NCBI GenBank assembly: GCA_029961685.1
Contig: JARWKL010000016.1
Location: 13,646,157-13,710,156, forward strand
Source: Aristolochia californica
Lineage: Eukaryota; Streptophyta; Magnoliopsida; Piperales; Aristolochiaceae
Direction of reading: 5' to 3'
DNA length: 64,000 nucleotides
Position numbers and translations under genes: made by a program
Part shown: piece after piece, positions 1 through 13,700 of the stretch
Position numbering within the stretch: position 1 is the first letter of the stretch
Layout: each line of letters opens with the position of its first letter
The notes under the pieces: generated by a model
The model's database searches: none
What the model saw: the letters and a program-made list of their open reading frames with translations, nothing else
What the model was told of the DNA's origin: nothing

Positions 1-158
1 TACTTCATCAAGCAAAACTTTAAGACAAAGATAAGTCGAGTTCTATTTGTTAAATCTGAAGACCAGCTGACAGCCATACTAACAAAAGCAGTATGCAGTA
101 AGAACTTCTACAACTCACTTGGCAAGTTGAGCATCAAAGATATATACGCACCAACTTG
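1..158 (+). pseudogene. Copia pol fragment, end of RNase H (element K1)
   Basis: The open frame from the window edge to a TGA at 157-159 reads as the last ~52 residues of a Ty1/Copia polyprotein: a 'TKI..VLFVKSEDQLTAILTKAV' stretch and then 'LGKLSIKDIYAPT' before the stop. That is the usual end of the plant Copia RNase H domain. A purine-rich PPT (about 157-166) follows directly, then an LTR, so this is the 3' end of an element whose body lies outside the window. A diverged second copy of the same end is at 1561-1690. Confidence 0.8.
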
Positions 159-166
159 AGGGGGAC

Positions 167-410
167 TGTTGGCGTGAGTTCCTCCAGAGGAGGACTTCTT
201 CCTCTAGAATGGTCTTCCAGATCCGTAAAAACAGAGGAAGGAATCCTCTGTAGCTATGGCCTCATAGATGATCCGAAAGACTGGTTTGAAGTACCTGTAA
301 TTTGTGTATATAAATAGAGATGTAATTGTATGAAATAAGAAGAAAGAAAAGATAAATTTTACAAGGTTTTATAAAACAATTGTCGTTTCTTTTCCCTTCG
401 ACGGAGAACA
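167..410 (+). repeat. LTR of Copia element K, with PBS-like site after it
   Basis: The LTR begins TGTTGGCGTGAG right after the PPT and probably ends in AACA at 410. A TATA-like motif (tatataaatag) lies near 305-316. The next 12 bases (411-422, atctatcagaac) resemble the plant iMet-tRNA primer site tggtatcagaac. The repeat therefore has pol plus PPT on its left and a PBS on its right, so it could be shared by two tandem elements. The first ~25 bp recur, degraded, at 1699-1737. The right boundary is inferred from AACA plus the PBS, because no full second LTR is available. Confidence 0.55.
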
Positions 411-475
411 ATCTATCAGAACCCTAGCCTCACTCAGACAGAGAAATAATCCATCTAGAATCCAGATCTCTGGCC

Positions 476-1023
476 GTGGGAAAAACGGAGAAGCTGATGA
501 ACCAAATCATGGAGCTCAAAGTCAGTCCCAAAAGTGTGAGAAAGAGCAGAAGCTCAAAATCAAGAAAGCGATTGAAAAGGGAAACATGGACGAAGCTCGA
601 ATTTACCTGAAAACGCCATCCAAAAATGCATCGAGTAGATGAATTATCTCTTATTGGCCTCTCGATTCGACACCCAAGCCAAAATGACCACGATTAGCAA
701 GTCCATGTCGTCGCTTGTAAAATTGCTTGGTTCATCTCTCACTACGGGTAACTTGTAGAAGATGTCTCAGAAGATGCATCAGTTTGAGAAACAATTTGTG
801 AATATGGAGGTCCAGGCAGAATTCATGGAGAGCGCCATGGTGGGATCCACTTCTCTCTCCACTTTGGGAGGGGAAGTCAGATGCAATAGGTGGCAGACGA
901 GTAAGGTTTGGATGTATCAGTGGGGCTTCCTCAGGTGGCCAAACATCTGATTCCGACCAAGGTGGAGAAGGTGGACAAGGACTATCTTAAAGGAGGTTTG
1001 ATGACCCCAAGGCTAGAGGCTAA
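476..1023 (+). pseudogene. CHMP1: CHMP1 (ESCRT-III) retrocopy, broken
   Basis: CHMP1/VPS46 is an ESCRT-III subunit acting at endosomes in multivesicular-body sorting. The copy can be followed without introns from a mutated start (GTG at 476) to a stop at 1021-1023. Readable blocks in order are [39 protein letters not shown], a region matching SSLxTGNLx[39 protein letters not shown] and a C-terminal PKARG. The frame changes after the first ~18 codons. Several stops interrupt it, for example after the ARIY block, before MNYL, after TGNL and in the C-terminal third. Length fits the family's ~200 residues. It starts only ~55 bp past the PBS of the K LTR and is followed by a second Copia 3' end, so it lies inside LTR-element sequence. 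No function is expected. Confidence 0.85.
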
Positions 1024-1054
1024 TTGATGTGGCCAAGAACTATCACGGAAAAAA

Positions 1055-1205
1055 AATTGGACTAGACTTGATCAGACAAAACTCGACCCAGACCAGATTC
1101 GGACTAAACTCAACTTAGACCAGACTCGACCAAGACCAGATTTAGACGGGTCGACTTGGACCATACTCGGACCGTACTCGAGTCGGACTAGACTCGGACC
1201 TATCC
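1055..1205. repeat. Degenerate short tandem repeat
   Basis: Variants of a roughly 11-13 base unit such as 'gaccagactcg' or 'gactagactcg' repeat imperfectly across this stretch, just downstream of the CHMP1 retrocopy. From 1206 to about 1560 I recognise nothing coding. Confidence 0.6.
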
Positions 1206-1560
1206 CAGGTTGTCGAGATGTATATCTCAAGCAAAGATAAATTGGGGTATTTGAACAAAGATCTCCTTCGATTTCCTCTACTCATGGTCGAGTTGATCAC
1301 GAGAATGACTGAAGCTTTGAGCAAAGCTTCAACCTCGACCTAGACCACTGACATTGCTATTACATATGTTGACGACAATAACACCTCCTAGGTAAATGAT
1401 CTCCGACGACATGTGAGATCGGTGACTATCTTGAAATTTTCTAGAATAATCTCGAGGGTCTATGGCGTGAAATAGACTTCTGCCAACAGAACCCAATGGG
1501 GTGTTCAAGAAGAGCGGATATATGCCCTAGACCATATCCGACCATGGAGAAAACCCTTTG

Positions 1561-1737
1561 AAGCCAAAATAATTCGATCCCCGTTTGTTAAATTTGAAGA
1601 CTAATTGGTAGACATACTCACAAGAACATACAAGAACTTTTACAACTCACTTGGCAAGTTGGACATCAAAGATTTATATACACTAGTTTGAGGTGGACTA
1701 TAGGCGTGAGTTGTCCTCCAAAGGAGGAAGTGAGGTT
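1561..1737 (+). pseudogene. Second Copia 3' end and LTR stub (K2)
   Basis: This repeats the element end at 1-200 with roughly a quarter of the bases changed: 'cgtttgttaaatttgaagac', 'acaactcacttggcaagttg', 'atcaaagatttatatacac' and a stop at 1689-1691, then a weakened PPT (gaggtggact). The first bases of an LTR (taggcgtgagttgtcctcc) follow from about 1699. The LTR breaks off near 1737, where a J-family repeat begins. Internal stops show it is inactive. Confidence 0.7.
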
Positions 1738-1961
1738 TACATGAGTCTCAGTTTAAAGGTGTTTTAGTTATATTAGTCTTCTATATTGAATTATTTAATT
1801 ATGCTAGGACTCATCTTTAAGTGTTAGAGTTTGGGTATAATTAGGACAATGGTAGTTTAAATATAATTGGACTCTATTACTTTCCTCTATTATAAATATG
1901 GGTTCATGTACTCAGATTTTATAAAGTCAATGAAGTTTTTATCTTTTCCATAAATTCAATA
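1738..1961 (+). repeat. J-family LTR fragment, copy 1
   Basis: One of four related copies in the window (also 8867-9189, 36383-36636, 54095-54413). Shared blocks include 'gtgttttagttat', 'agtcttctat', 'tttaattatgctaggact', 'aagtgttagagtttgggt', 'ctttcctctattataaat', 'ggttcatgtactc' and a terminal 'cataaattcaa'. The 5' part present in the 8867 and 54095 copies is missing here. The CTATTATAAATA block is a plausible TATA box. Confidence 0.7.
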
Positions 1962-4059
1962 TATTCGAGATCCAGGAAGAGGAGAAAATCTTGGAGCGGA
2001 ATATGGAAGAAATGAGGAAAGGGCGACCTTAGGGAGAAACCAGACTTGGGAAAAACGAGAGGAAGTGGGTGCATTCAGCCAATAAAGGCAAAAAAAGGGC
2101 AGAAAACCCTATAAACGCTCGACCAAACGGGCAGATGGGAGCGACAGAGAGACCGAGCAGAGTACCATACTATGTAAAATCAGTAAAGTGTTTTTTTTTT
2201 TCAGTTTCTTTCCCAACTGATTTCTATTGAATGGATATGAAACTTTATACAAGGGATTTATAGAGCGATTTCTACAATCACGAATCTTACTATTTTAAAC
2301 AATCTATTGACAGTAATGTTTATCTTCATGATTTCTCTATCTTCTACTCATATGCAAACGAGTTATCTCCCCATTTTGTTTATAAACAAAAAACCAAAAA
2401 CCAAAGGCATGCCTTCATTGTCTCCACTGCCCGCTAGTACTTTGTTGTTGTCTAAAATCTTCCACTGGTTAACATGTGCGGCATGTGATCTGGTTTTGTT
2501 TATTTCTGAAACACGTCAAGATTCAACACGATCAATACCATTCAAAGTACAAACTTTGAAATTTTCCCATTCACCAAAATTTTTCAGTATTTGTGGTATT
2601 TATTTTTCTGTTTCTTTCCTTATGCAAGAAAATGTCAAAAAATATTGGCAAATTTCGCGTCATCAGTCCATCTCAAATCTTAATGTCGCCGGTTTCTTCG
2701 ATTCTGTAGTAGTCACATCTCACCCTCCATGATTGTCCTTCTCTACCTCAACTCAAAAAGTCCAAACCGCGAAGCAATTACACTCCACGAGGGCCGAACC
2801 TGTCCGTTGCCCTTCAATGGCGACCCGAGGCTTGTTAATCATGCCTGTGGCTAACGTGAAAGTGGCCGACGTGACGCACGTTAAGCTTCGTCGTATTAGC
2901 TAACGCAATGTACACAGAGCAGCGCAACGCAGGAATTCTTCTTAAAAAAATTCCGGCTTCTTGGAGTCTCTTCTTGACAATCCTCTGGTCGGCGTTAAAA
3001 GTGAAAGGACAACCATTACACGAACGAAACAGAGGGCTTTGGTTGTCTCTACTGGTGGCATCGACATTGATGAGTTTATAAGGATACATTAAGATTTGTT
3101 AACTAGTTTTAGGAAAAAACCTTGAAAAAACAACTCAGCTCAGTTTTACTTAAGTTGGGCCTGAGTTCAAACTCGAAATAAAGCTCTTTAAATATAACAA
3201 GCTAAACTTGACTTGTTAACTCATGAGTTGATTCGTTAGCATAATATTTTTATTTTATTTTTATAAAAATATTATGTATTCTAATTGCTCTCGTTAATTA
3301 TCTCTTTAGTTAGTTGGTAGTTACTTTTATTTACCTCAAACTTAAAAGACGATAAAAAATTCAGTTTTTTTTATAATTGCTCTTTTTTTTAAGATGGGTT
3401 ATTATACATTAGTATATTCTATTACAAAGTCTAATGACTTTCGTTTATTCAAGTTGGAGTTGTGCGTGACTCTATGTCACCCCTTGATAATTAAGCCCAA
3501 AATAATTAATATGGTCACTAATAATTGGGTGGATATTTAATACCGACGAATAAATTGTTCATGGAAATCCAATACATACATCATGGTTCACGTGAAACCT
3601 ATTTGACTAATGAAACTGCACCCAACTGTCACTTTCGAGACCTCAAATCAAGTAAATGATAGTCTTTCCACTTACCATTCTTGATACTAAATTGATATGC
3701 ACGTGTATTTAATTTATTTTTAATATAGTGATTTTAATAAAATTTATATTCACCCACTTCAACACAGTCTCCTGATTGACGACTCGCTCCTTATCTGGGT
3801 CGAAGCCCAACTCACTCCTTCCCAGGACCTACCTCCAGTTACCAAAGTCCAAGTTGACTCGGCTGTTATTAGTCCCTCCGGTTCACACTGTCTTCCAACG
3901 CAGTATCAGAATCCATCTCTGGGAGATCGGTGGTGGCAAATGGCCAACGGCTCGCAGCTCTATCACTTAAATTTGGCAGGTCCATTATCCATTCCACTCA
4001 TCTCCTCTCGCCGCATTCAAACTCGTTAAATTTCCGGAACCTGATGCAGAGCATTTAAT
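1962..4059. other. Intergenic DNA, no gene recognised
   Basis: Mostly AT-rich sequence with short homopolymer tracts, for example a T run near 2190-2202. A less AT-rich block at about 2740-3095 has short open frames on both strands, but none resembles a family I know. The last few hundred bases would contain the GGPPS promoter if the proposed 5'UTR exon is right. No tRNA, repeat array or domain is visible. Confidence 0.5.
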
Positions 4060-4141
4060 TGGGGAGAAATTCGCCTCTTGGGTCTTGCTTCTTTGCTCCA
4101 ATTCAGTCTGTTGTTGTGGTAGGGAGGAGCGCAAAGAAGAG

Positions 4142-6932
4142 GTATGCTTCTTTTTTTGTTTGTATATGATAAGCAGCTGACCACTGATACTGATGAATGA
4201 TTGCTGATGGAGCTGGGTATTTTGTTTTCGTATCGGAAATAAGTTCTGAAGATTGTGAAGTTTATTGGGTGGTTTTCTCTTGAGGTATTGTACGCTAACC
4301 GTAGGGTGGCTGGGGATTGAAAATATGGGATAGAGGGAGCGATTAGCTCTTTCTAAAGTCTGGGTTTTTTGTTGTTTAGGTTTTGGGAGAAGCTGCTTCG
4401 ATCGGTCGACCTTCTTGTTGCCTTGAGTTGTTGGAGACGTATCTAATCTTTTGGTCTTCACTCTCTTTTTGCTTTTCTCTTTTCCTTCTTTGTGATTTTT
4501 GATGTCATATTATCCCTGTTTCTGACCATTTATTTCATCTTTTGAAGATTTTAGCTGCTAAATGGAATCTTTTGCTTCTGAGGCACACAGATATGAACTG
4601 CTTTCTTAAAAGATAGGGATTCTTCTTCAAATTTTACTATGTCTAAACCGCGATCAAGAGTCGGAAGCAGCCCAATATGAACTCGTCCGAGACCTTGTTT
4701 CTGTATCGTGCATTCCATTTAGGTCTGCTTGTTCCGCTAAGAATTTGTCTGTTTTCTCATCGTCGGATTTCTAGGGGATCCTCGCATGTTAAGACTGCCA
4801 AGTTTGTATCAAGTTCCAAAACTGATTTTTTCTCAATCCTTTTCCACCTTGCAATCAACTTCTGCCATAATCTTGTGGTGGGTTAACATTATAAGAACGT
4901 CCAATGGTGCTAATTCAACTCTTTAAGAAAAGTTTTAACTTTGTGATACAGGAAGAAGCCAATAATTTTAATGCTGAATCCTTGGTCCTCGGGCAGAAGT
5001 ACACTGTTTTGGTCTTGTGATAAACCTTGTTTGATTAGGGAGTGGTCATCCCCATAATGCCATGGGTAGTATATTGTAGAGTTTCTATCCAGTTTTAGTA
5101 GGATTCCAAGTTTTTAATTTACAACAGAGGAAACTTTGTTTCTCATGATTTTCAACTCATAAGATTTCTTTTTCGCAAGTAATCCCCATAGAACTTTGTT
5201 TCTATGAAGCAGTTAAACTTAATGTTGTAATTCTAATCCTCCCTCAACTTTATTACCTTCTTCCCTTCTTTACTGCTATCACAACCTCAACTTTGTTTCC
5301 TTTCACTGGATTCCACCTTGTCAGTTACCTCAATCAAAATGCTAAAGCACAATAGTATGCGATTTGGGATTGCTGCGGTGCTGTTTTAACTAGAGAACCT
5401 CTCAAAGGCCTTAATTTTTCCAGCTTAGCAACCCAATCTTTTCTCTCTCTTTTTTTTTTTTTTTTCAATATGCCTACTCTGCTCTTGTTTGATCATTTCC
5501 CCAAGCTCATCTATTTTTTGCTCCACCTGCTGGAGAAATTCTCCTGTATCTATTCTTCCTCACTTTGACATATGCTGGAATATCCACAATATTACTTAGT
5601 TGGCTCTTATTTAGGACCATAGACTGAGAAAAAGAATCCCCAATTTATTGGCATCATTGTTTGACTCAGTCCTATAATTGTCTATTCTGCTTGGCTAATC
5701 TTACTTTTGCTTTAGCAAATTTGTCTCTCTGTAAACCGATAAATAGATCAGTTAATTCCTATAGATCTCTTATACAGGTTTTTGTCATATCAAATGCAAT
5801 CATACCGGTTGTTGATAGGGTTTCAGCAGACAAGATAAGTAGTAGGAACATAAATGATCTGGCAGCATCAAATTTCGGTGAGGTTTTGTAGTAGGGGATG
5901 GACGTTCTGTAGCAGAAACATGGTTTTACACTTACTAACGCGTCATAACTCAGGCAAGATATTTTAGAAAAAAAAGAAAAAGAAAAAAAAATGGGGCTAT
6001 GCCTTCAGGAGGTGAAACCTGTCACAATTGTGGCATGACTTGTTTCAGAATTTTTCATAGTAATGAGCCACACGATAACTGTCTAACTTCACGCAGGATA
6101 ATTTACTTCTTCCCTTCATGAAATCACTTAACTTTATTCAGTTTACCAGAATATTATCCGAATATATTTGCCTTCCACTGAAGTCCTTGTACTGCTGATT
6201 TTTTTTTTTTTTTTTTGAAGATTTTCTGTCTATCAGATGTGAGTTCCACTCTGATGTCATGGTAACACCATTTAAGCTTATCAGCCTGTGACGTTTCATT
6301 AGGGTTAGGCTCTTGACCTTTGGGATTAACCAAATGCAATTATCTCTAATACTATGTTTTAGAACCTGTGTATAGGAGTCTCTGAATCTGAACTAGCTTC
6401 ATTATTATATCCATTGCTACATTAATACTTCACTTGAAGAGAGGGAACCTTATATAGCCTGTGGCCATATATTTCTATTGCAGAAGGCATGTTGTTTGTT
6501 TTGTTTTCTTCAGGTCGTCAGCATCTAGTTATCCTCATTGTTGATCCTACCCTGAGCTGAGCTGTCATAAGGAAGTCTGTCCTATACAATCCATCATGCC
6601 TGACTGAAAAGTTTCAAATGAGTTACCATGGAGTTGTTCGAATAACTATTGACTCAAAAAGGAAATCTACCCTTACTGCATACATCTAGAAGTCACATTT
6701 TTTGTCCTTTATGGCATTCAATATATTTATGTGCCTTCTAATTAGTGTAGCTGTATCAACCATAAACTACCTATTACTAACCCCATTTTTTACTTCTCAA
6801 TGTTAGACTTTGCAGTATGACTTATTACCGGGTGTCTCATTTTTTTAGTTCAATTTTTCTTTTTTCATAATTGTATTCTCAAAGAAGGTAGTATTCTAAT
6901 ATTATATTTTGTGTTTATTTATTTATCTTCAG
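4142..6932 (+). other. Probable 5'UTR intron of GGPPS
   Basis: A donor-like site (AAGAAGAG|GTATGC, intron starting at 4142) and a strong acceptor (tttatcttcAG ending at 6932) bracket a T-rich, stop-rich stretch immediately upstream of the GGPPS start. Exon 1 would be an untranslated segment ending at 4141, and exon 2 would carry 38 bases of leader before the ATG. Nothing coding is recognised inside. This is inferred from splice motifs and composition only. An alternative is a start site near 6900 with no intron. Confidence 0.35.
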
Positions 6933-6955
6933 GAGGAGTACGGTCAGTGACATAG

Positions 6956-8113
<1,158 letters not shown>

Positions 8114-8866
8114 GGAAGTCTCTTAATGTTGTTCTTGTTGCATTGAATATATTTGATATCTTTTGCAGTGTATGATGTAAGAATCCGCTCTCTTGTTGTA
8201 TTTAGGATTAATGTTTGAAACTTGATTAAGCAAGTAGAGGTGATGGTGGCAACTTCACTATTGTCTCCTTTTTTGTCTCCAATAGGGTGGGTTTATTTCA
8301 GTAATATATCGTACATTGGTTTGTAATATTTTGTTTTGGATAAAAAAGTCCAGCAACATCATATTAATACCTCTGAAAATTCAACACACAGGGAAGATTT
8401 ATGACTGATACGTCCACCTTTGTAAAGTAGCAACTTTGACGTATACTTCTGTGAAGAAGATCAACCACGCACTAAGTAATAGTTTCTGGCCGCTTGACCA
8501 ACCCTCCATGACGACTAGCATTTACACCTATTCATAATTTAGAGTATCCTTAAAATACAACGTACAGTAACATCTCAACAATGTACTTTCACGAGATCTT
8601 CAGCTTTCTATGGCCTACCCTCCCGAAACTCGCCGAAGAGCCCAATGACACAAAATACTTACCAAATAGTCAGGCACTCTACCATTCTCCTCAGTTTCTG
8701 AAAAACTACCAACCTCTCTCTTGAAAGTGAAGTGAAAGTGAAAAACTTACAAATTGCCAATTTGCTAGCCTTCCCCAACAAAGAATTTTTTAATGTCTCT
8801 AAGATTAGCTTTCCTAGAATGTAATATTCTGACAAAAATTAGCGGGGGCATCTCTTTGTAACTAAC
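8114..8866. other. GGPPS 3' region and spacer
   Basis: AT-rich sequence after the GGPPS stop. The first ~230 bases look like a 3'UTR, with T/G-rich stretches and AATATA/TAATAT-type signals, but no single poly(A) site can be fixed. The remainder holds nothing I recognise up to the J LTR. Confidence 0.4.
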
Positions 8867-9189
8867 TGTTAAAGAGTAGATATAGGAAAGTCTTATATGG
8901 CCATCACATAAAGAAGTCTCACTGAATAATAATTATTATGGTAGAATTTTATAGAATGCTCATAAGAGAAAGTCTAAAAAAATTTCCTAGTTAAGAGGAG
9001 GTTTAATTATTTTAGTCTTCTATTTATATTTAGTTGTTTAATTATTCTATGAGTTAGACTCTGGGTATAATTAGAACTTAGGCGGTTGAATTTCTTTATG
9101 TTTTTATCTTTCCTCTACTATAAATAGAGACCTAAGGCATTCAAATTACAATAAAATCAGTGAATTATTTATTTTCTTAAAATTCAACA
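8867..9189 (+). repeat. J-family LTR, copy 2, followed by PBS
   Basis: The most complete J copy. It starts TGTTAAAGAG and ends TTCAACA, with 'cctctactataaatagag' as a TATA box. The bases right after it (9190-9201, tagtaccagagc) closely match the iMet-tRNA primer site tggtatcagagc, which marks this as a 5' LTR rather than a solo LTR. The first ~80 bp align with the copy at 54095 (tgttgaagagcaggaatag). Confidence 0.75.
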
Positions 9190-9201
9190 TAGTACCAGAG
9201 C

Positions 9202-9712
9202 ATGTATAAGTATTGATTGATTAAGTCTCAAAATCATAAATAGTTCCTTCAATTAGTGATTTTTTTATTTATTTTTCCCTTCTTTCTGTTATGTTTTCTT
9301 GTGCCTTGGTTTAGAATGTGTTATTAGTTTTTATTTATCAATGGGTTACTCTACCTTGTTATTATTTTTTATTAGCTTTTATTTAAGTTCAGCAATTTCA
9401 GCTCTTGCAAGAAAAACAACTACTTATTCACATCTCCATAGTCATCTCTTCCTACCAATCCTCTACTACACTTGTCCCTGATTGATGAGTTTTTTATTTT
9501 TTCATCGTTGGATGGGTTCTTTCAGAGAAGGCTCGAGTCTTCATTCTTATTGTTCTACAAATCTTTCCATGCTCATAGCTTGTCTTCAATGTCTCTGCGT
9601 CACAAATAGTAGTGCTGTTATTTCTCCTGGACTGAAATTAGTAGTTCAATTCTTTAATTTGACGGAAACAAAAGTTGTAACTCGCAAAAAAAAATAAAAA
9701 AATAGTCCACTT
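9202..9712 (+). other. Possible internal region of a J element
   Basis: About 500 bases between the J PBS and element F, with short open stretches but no recognisable gag domain. If J was the target of F, its internal sequence would resume after 16658. I could not show that. Confidence 0.3.
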
Positions 9713-9876
9713 TGATAAGGGATTAGTATAATCCCTTCAGTTATTGGATAAGATTTCATTGTATTTATCCCATATTTTAATTATTTTCTCATGTAAAACT
9801 TATCTTTTCTATTCTAAATTATATAAATACCACCCTTAATCAATTGTAAAGAAGTGGTTTAGTTCAATATCTAACA
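9713..9876 (+). repeat. 5' LTR of element F
   Basis: 164 bp, TG...CA, containing ATTATATAAATACC as a TATA box. It aligns along its full length with 16490-16653, with scattered substitutions. Confidence 0.85.
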
Positions 9877-9961
9877 TGGTATCAAAGTAAATCGATCTTC
9901 AACATTTGCCATCCTTCAATTTTTTTCCCCTTTGCCTCTCTACCTGTAACTCACTCTTTGT

Positions 9962-10375
9962 TATACCCTCCCAAGCTAAACCACTCGAACGATGCACTCT
10001 TAATTCTATCTGCCTCACCCTTTCCCACAGTCTCCCCTAGCCCGACTTCTCTTCGGTCGCCCAATGCCGCACACCTATTGTTAGAATTAAACGCCCTAAT
10101 TCCAAACTAACAAGAACAATAATAATAATCGCAGAAGAAAAAACAAGCAAGCATAACTCTCTCTCTGCTATACCCTCCCAAGCTGAACCACCCGGATGAT
10201 GCGCTCTTGATTCTGTCCGCCTCACCCTTTCCCACCGTCTCCCCTAGCCCGACTCCTCTCCCGTCACCCGATGCCGCACACCTATTGTTAGGAATTAAAT
10301 GCCCTAAGTCCAAACTAATGTGAACAATAATAATAATCGTAGAAGAAAAAAATAAGCACGAGAATACAAACAACA
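9962..10375. repeat. 207-bp tandem duplication across the F/B1 junction
   Basis: The block starting 'tataccctcccaagc' at 9962 recurs at 10169, and 'atgccgcaca' at 10064 recurs at 10271, a constant offset of 207. Each copy contains ~120 bp of element F followed by the first ~85 bp of the B1 LTR, so the duplication happened after B1 inserted. Confidence 0.85.
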
Positions 10376-10752
10376 AGATTTATACTGGTTCGCGTCAAGG
10401 TGAGACTACGTCCTGTCTTCCGCACCACTGTAGTAATCTACTATGAAGATGAAATATTTTACAAGATAAATTGCACACTTAAAGTCCTTTTCCATGATGA
10501 TAAAACTCTAATAGAGGCTCCCCTCAATTATAAAGGAAAAATTAGGGCAATCGCGATACAAATATAAAATTTCCAAACTACCCTTAATGAAACAGTAGTT
10601 AATAATATATCATGGACTGGACGAGGCAGGAAGAGGTCTTCTCGCCCCCCTTCCAACCCCTATGGTGACCTTACCGCGAAGGTTGATCCTCATACTGACT
10701 CAGCGTAGGGTGTGGATTATGCTCCACAACTTAACAATCTTCCACTTGGAAA

Positions 10753-13700
10753 CTAATCCATCATCAATATCTTCTCTGCAGTGGCAACAACTTCCCAATC
10801 CTCAGAGAGAAGTCCAACTAAAGTAACTAAAGTTACACACAACTTCAGTTTCTCAATCGTAATAGTTTTTGTCAACATATCAGTCAGATTATGACTTCCT
10901 TGAATCTTCTCAAGTGCTAAGATTCCATCCTTCAAAGCTGATATGATGAAGTGATGACGCACTTGTATGTGCTTTGTTCTAGCTTGATAAAAAGGATTCT
11001 TTGCTAAATGAATAACATTATGACTGTCACAATACAACACATTATTCCCATGTTTGAGACCTAATTCTTCCTAGAAAGACTGCAGCTATACCATATCTTT
11101 GCTGACTTCAATCATGGTGACATATTCTGCCTCATTAGTGGGAAAAAAATATCTTCTGTAATTTAGAGACCCAAATAATTGTTGTACCACCCAATGTGTA
11201 TACATATCCTATGGTACTCTTCCTACCATCAATGTCTTCAGTCATGTCAGTATCTACATAACCCTGTAATCCTAAGTCTGACTTTCTAAAACATAAAACT
11301 GAGTCTGTAGTGCCTCTCAAATACCTGAGAACCCACTTCACTGCTTCCCAATGTTGTTTGCCAAAATTACTTATATATCTGCTCACAACTCCCATTGCAT
11401 GAGCTATGCCTGGTCTAGTACACACCATGGCATACATGAGACTGCCAATAGCAGAAACATAAGGCGCATTGGCCATGTGGATTCGCTCCCGCTTTGTAGA
11501 AGGTGACTGCTCATTAGATAGCCTAAAGTGGCTAGCCAAAGGAGTACTCACTAGTTTTGCATCATTCATGTTGAATCTACTCAACACCTTCACATATTCT
11601 TCTTGTGACAATTTTAAGACATCAATATCTCTAGTAATCCTCATCCCAGGATTTTGGGGATTTGTTTTGCAACACCCAAATCCTTCATTGCAAACTTCTT
11701 GGACAACTCCCTTTTCAACTTATCTATTTCCTATTTGCAAGCACCTACTATCAACATGTCATCAACATATAGCAGTAGAATAATGTAAGAGTCATCAAGC
11801 TTCTTCACATAACAACAATGATCTGCCTGACACCTCAAGAAACCATTACTACTCATAAAGGTGTCAAACTTCTTATACCATTGTCTTGGAGTTTTTTTAA
11901 GACCATACAAGCTCTTTTAAAGTTTGCACACCATTTTTTCTTTCCTTGTGCTTGAAACCCTGTGGCTGCATCATGTAAATTTCTTCGTCTAAATCACCTT
12001 GAAGAAAGGTTGTCTTTATTTTCCACTAGTCCAAGCATTGTTCTAATAGTAGTCAACTTCACTACTGGAGAGAAAATCTTAGTGCAGTCAATGCCTTCTT
12101 TTTGTTGAAAACCCTTGACCACCAGTCTTACCTTGTACTGCTTGCTACTATCATGTTTGTCTTTTATTCAATACACTCATTTATTCTGCAAGGCCTTCTT
12201 CCCTTTTGGTAACTCAGTCAATTGCCATGTCTGATTGGATAACAGTGATCCATCTCATACTGCATGGCCAACTCCGACTTGGTTGATTCATCAACTTTCA
12301 CCGCTTCCTCATAACTCTCTGGTTCACCTTTATCAGTCAACAAAATATAATTCAATGTAGTGGAGTACCTCTATGGTGGTCTGCTAGTTCTAGAAGATCT
12401 CTTGAGTTCAGCCACCGGAATGTTCTGATTTACTTCTAGGGGTATATTTTCCTGGTCTTCCTAAGCAATATTCTCCATCTCAATAACTGGAAGATCTCTC
12501 AACTGAATTACATCAGACGTCTTGGCTTCATCACTTATGCTCTCAGACTCTATTCTCAACCTGTCTTTATACAGGGCACCTTCATTGAAGATAACATCCT
12601 TGGTTCGGATAAGCTTACGACTTTGGTTATCCCAGAAGCTTAACCAAACTGGGTACCACCATAGCCAATAAAGAAACATATTTTATATTTAGCATCAAGT
12701 TTACTTCTAACAACAAAATCAATATGAATGTAAGAAACACAACCAAAAACTTAAGAAAGAAAGGTTTACCTCTTTGCCACTCCAGACCTCTTCTGGTATT
12801 TTGCAATCCAATGGTGTTGAGGGACCTCTGTTGATCAGATAATCAGCGGTGCTAATAGCCTCAGACCAGAACATCTTTGGCAATCCCGCATATAATCTCA
12901 TGCTCCTATCATGCTCATTCAAGGTTTTGTTCATCCTCTTAGCCACACCATTCTGTTGAGGTTTTCCAGGAATGGTCTTCTTCATCTTGATTCCATTATC
13001 AACACAGTATTGCTGGAAATCATCATCTATGTATTCTCTCCCATTATTTGACTGCAGGCACTTCACCTTCAAATTTGTCTCATTCTCGACATTGCTCTCC
13101 ATTTCTTGAAGGTATCAAAGACATCAAATTTATTTTTTAGGAAATAAACCCATAGCTTTCTACTTGCATCATAAATAAATGTCACATAGTATTTAGAACC
13201 ACCAAGGGAAGTAATACTTGAAGACCCCCACACATCCTTGTGATCCAACTCCAATTTTGCTGTCTTTTGTTCCTTTCCAGCCTTAGAAAAGCTAACCCTT
13301 TTCTACTTGCCAAAAATACATCCTTCACACAAATTGTTGTTTATAGTTTTCAACCATGGTAGCTTCCCTTGGGACTGAAGCACTTTAATTCCCTTCTCAC
13401 TCATGTGAGCGAGCCTATAATGTGACAAGTCAGAATCAGTAATAGCATCGGCAACTACAACTATGTCTCTACAACTAGAGGTGATGTAAAGAGTTCCAGT
13501 TTTAACTCTTCGTGCAACAACATGGCTCCCTTAGTGACTTTCCAGGTAGCACCATTAAAAGTCACATTATGACCTTCATCATCAAGCTGCCCTACTGAGA
13601 TCAGATTACGCATAAGTTTTGGTACATGTCTTACCTTGTGAATTTTCCACACTGACCTGTTTGACATCGTCAAACTAACATTACCAATACTGACAATATT

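Noticed and set aside
2307..2732. 141-codon plus-strand open frame
   Set aside because: Ser/Phe/Leu-rich with no motif. Expected by chance in T-rich DNA.
2835..3089. 84-codon minus-strand open frame
   Set aside because: No family resemblance and no supporting splice or context signals. Left as intergenic.
3985..4461. 158-codon minus-strand open frame near the GGPPS leader
   Set aside because: Low-complexity, Gln/Lys-rich translation of T/C/A-rich DNA overlapping the proposed 5'UTR exon and intron. No domain.
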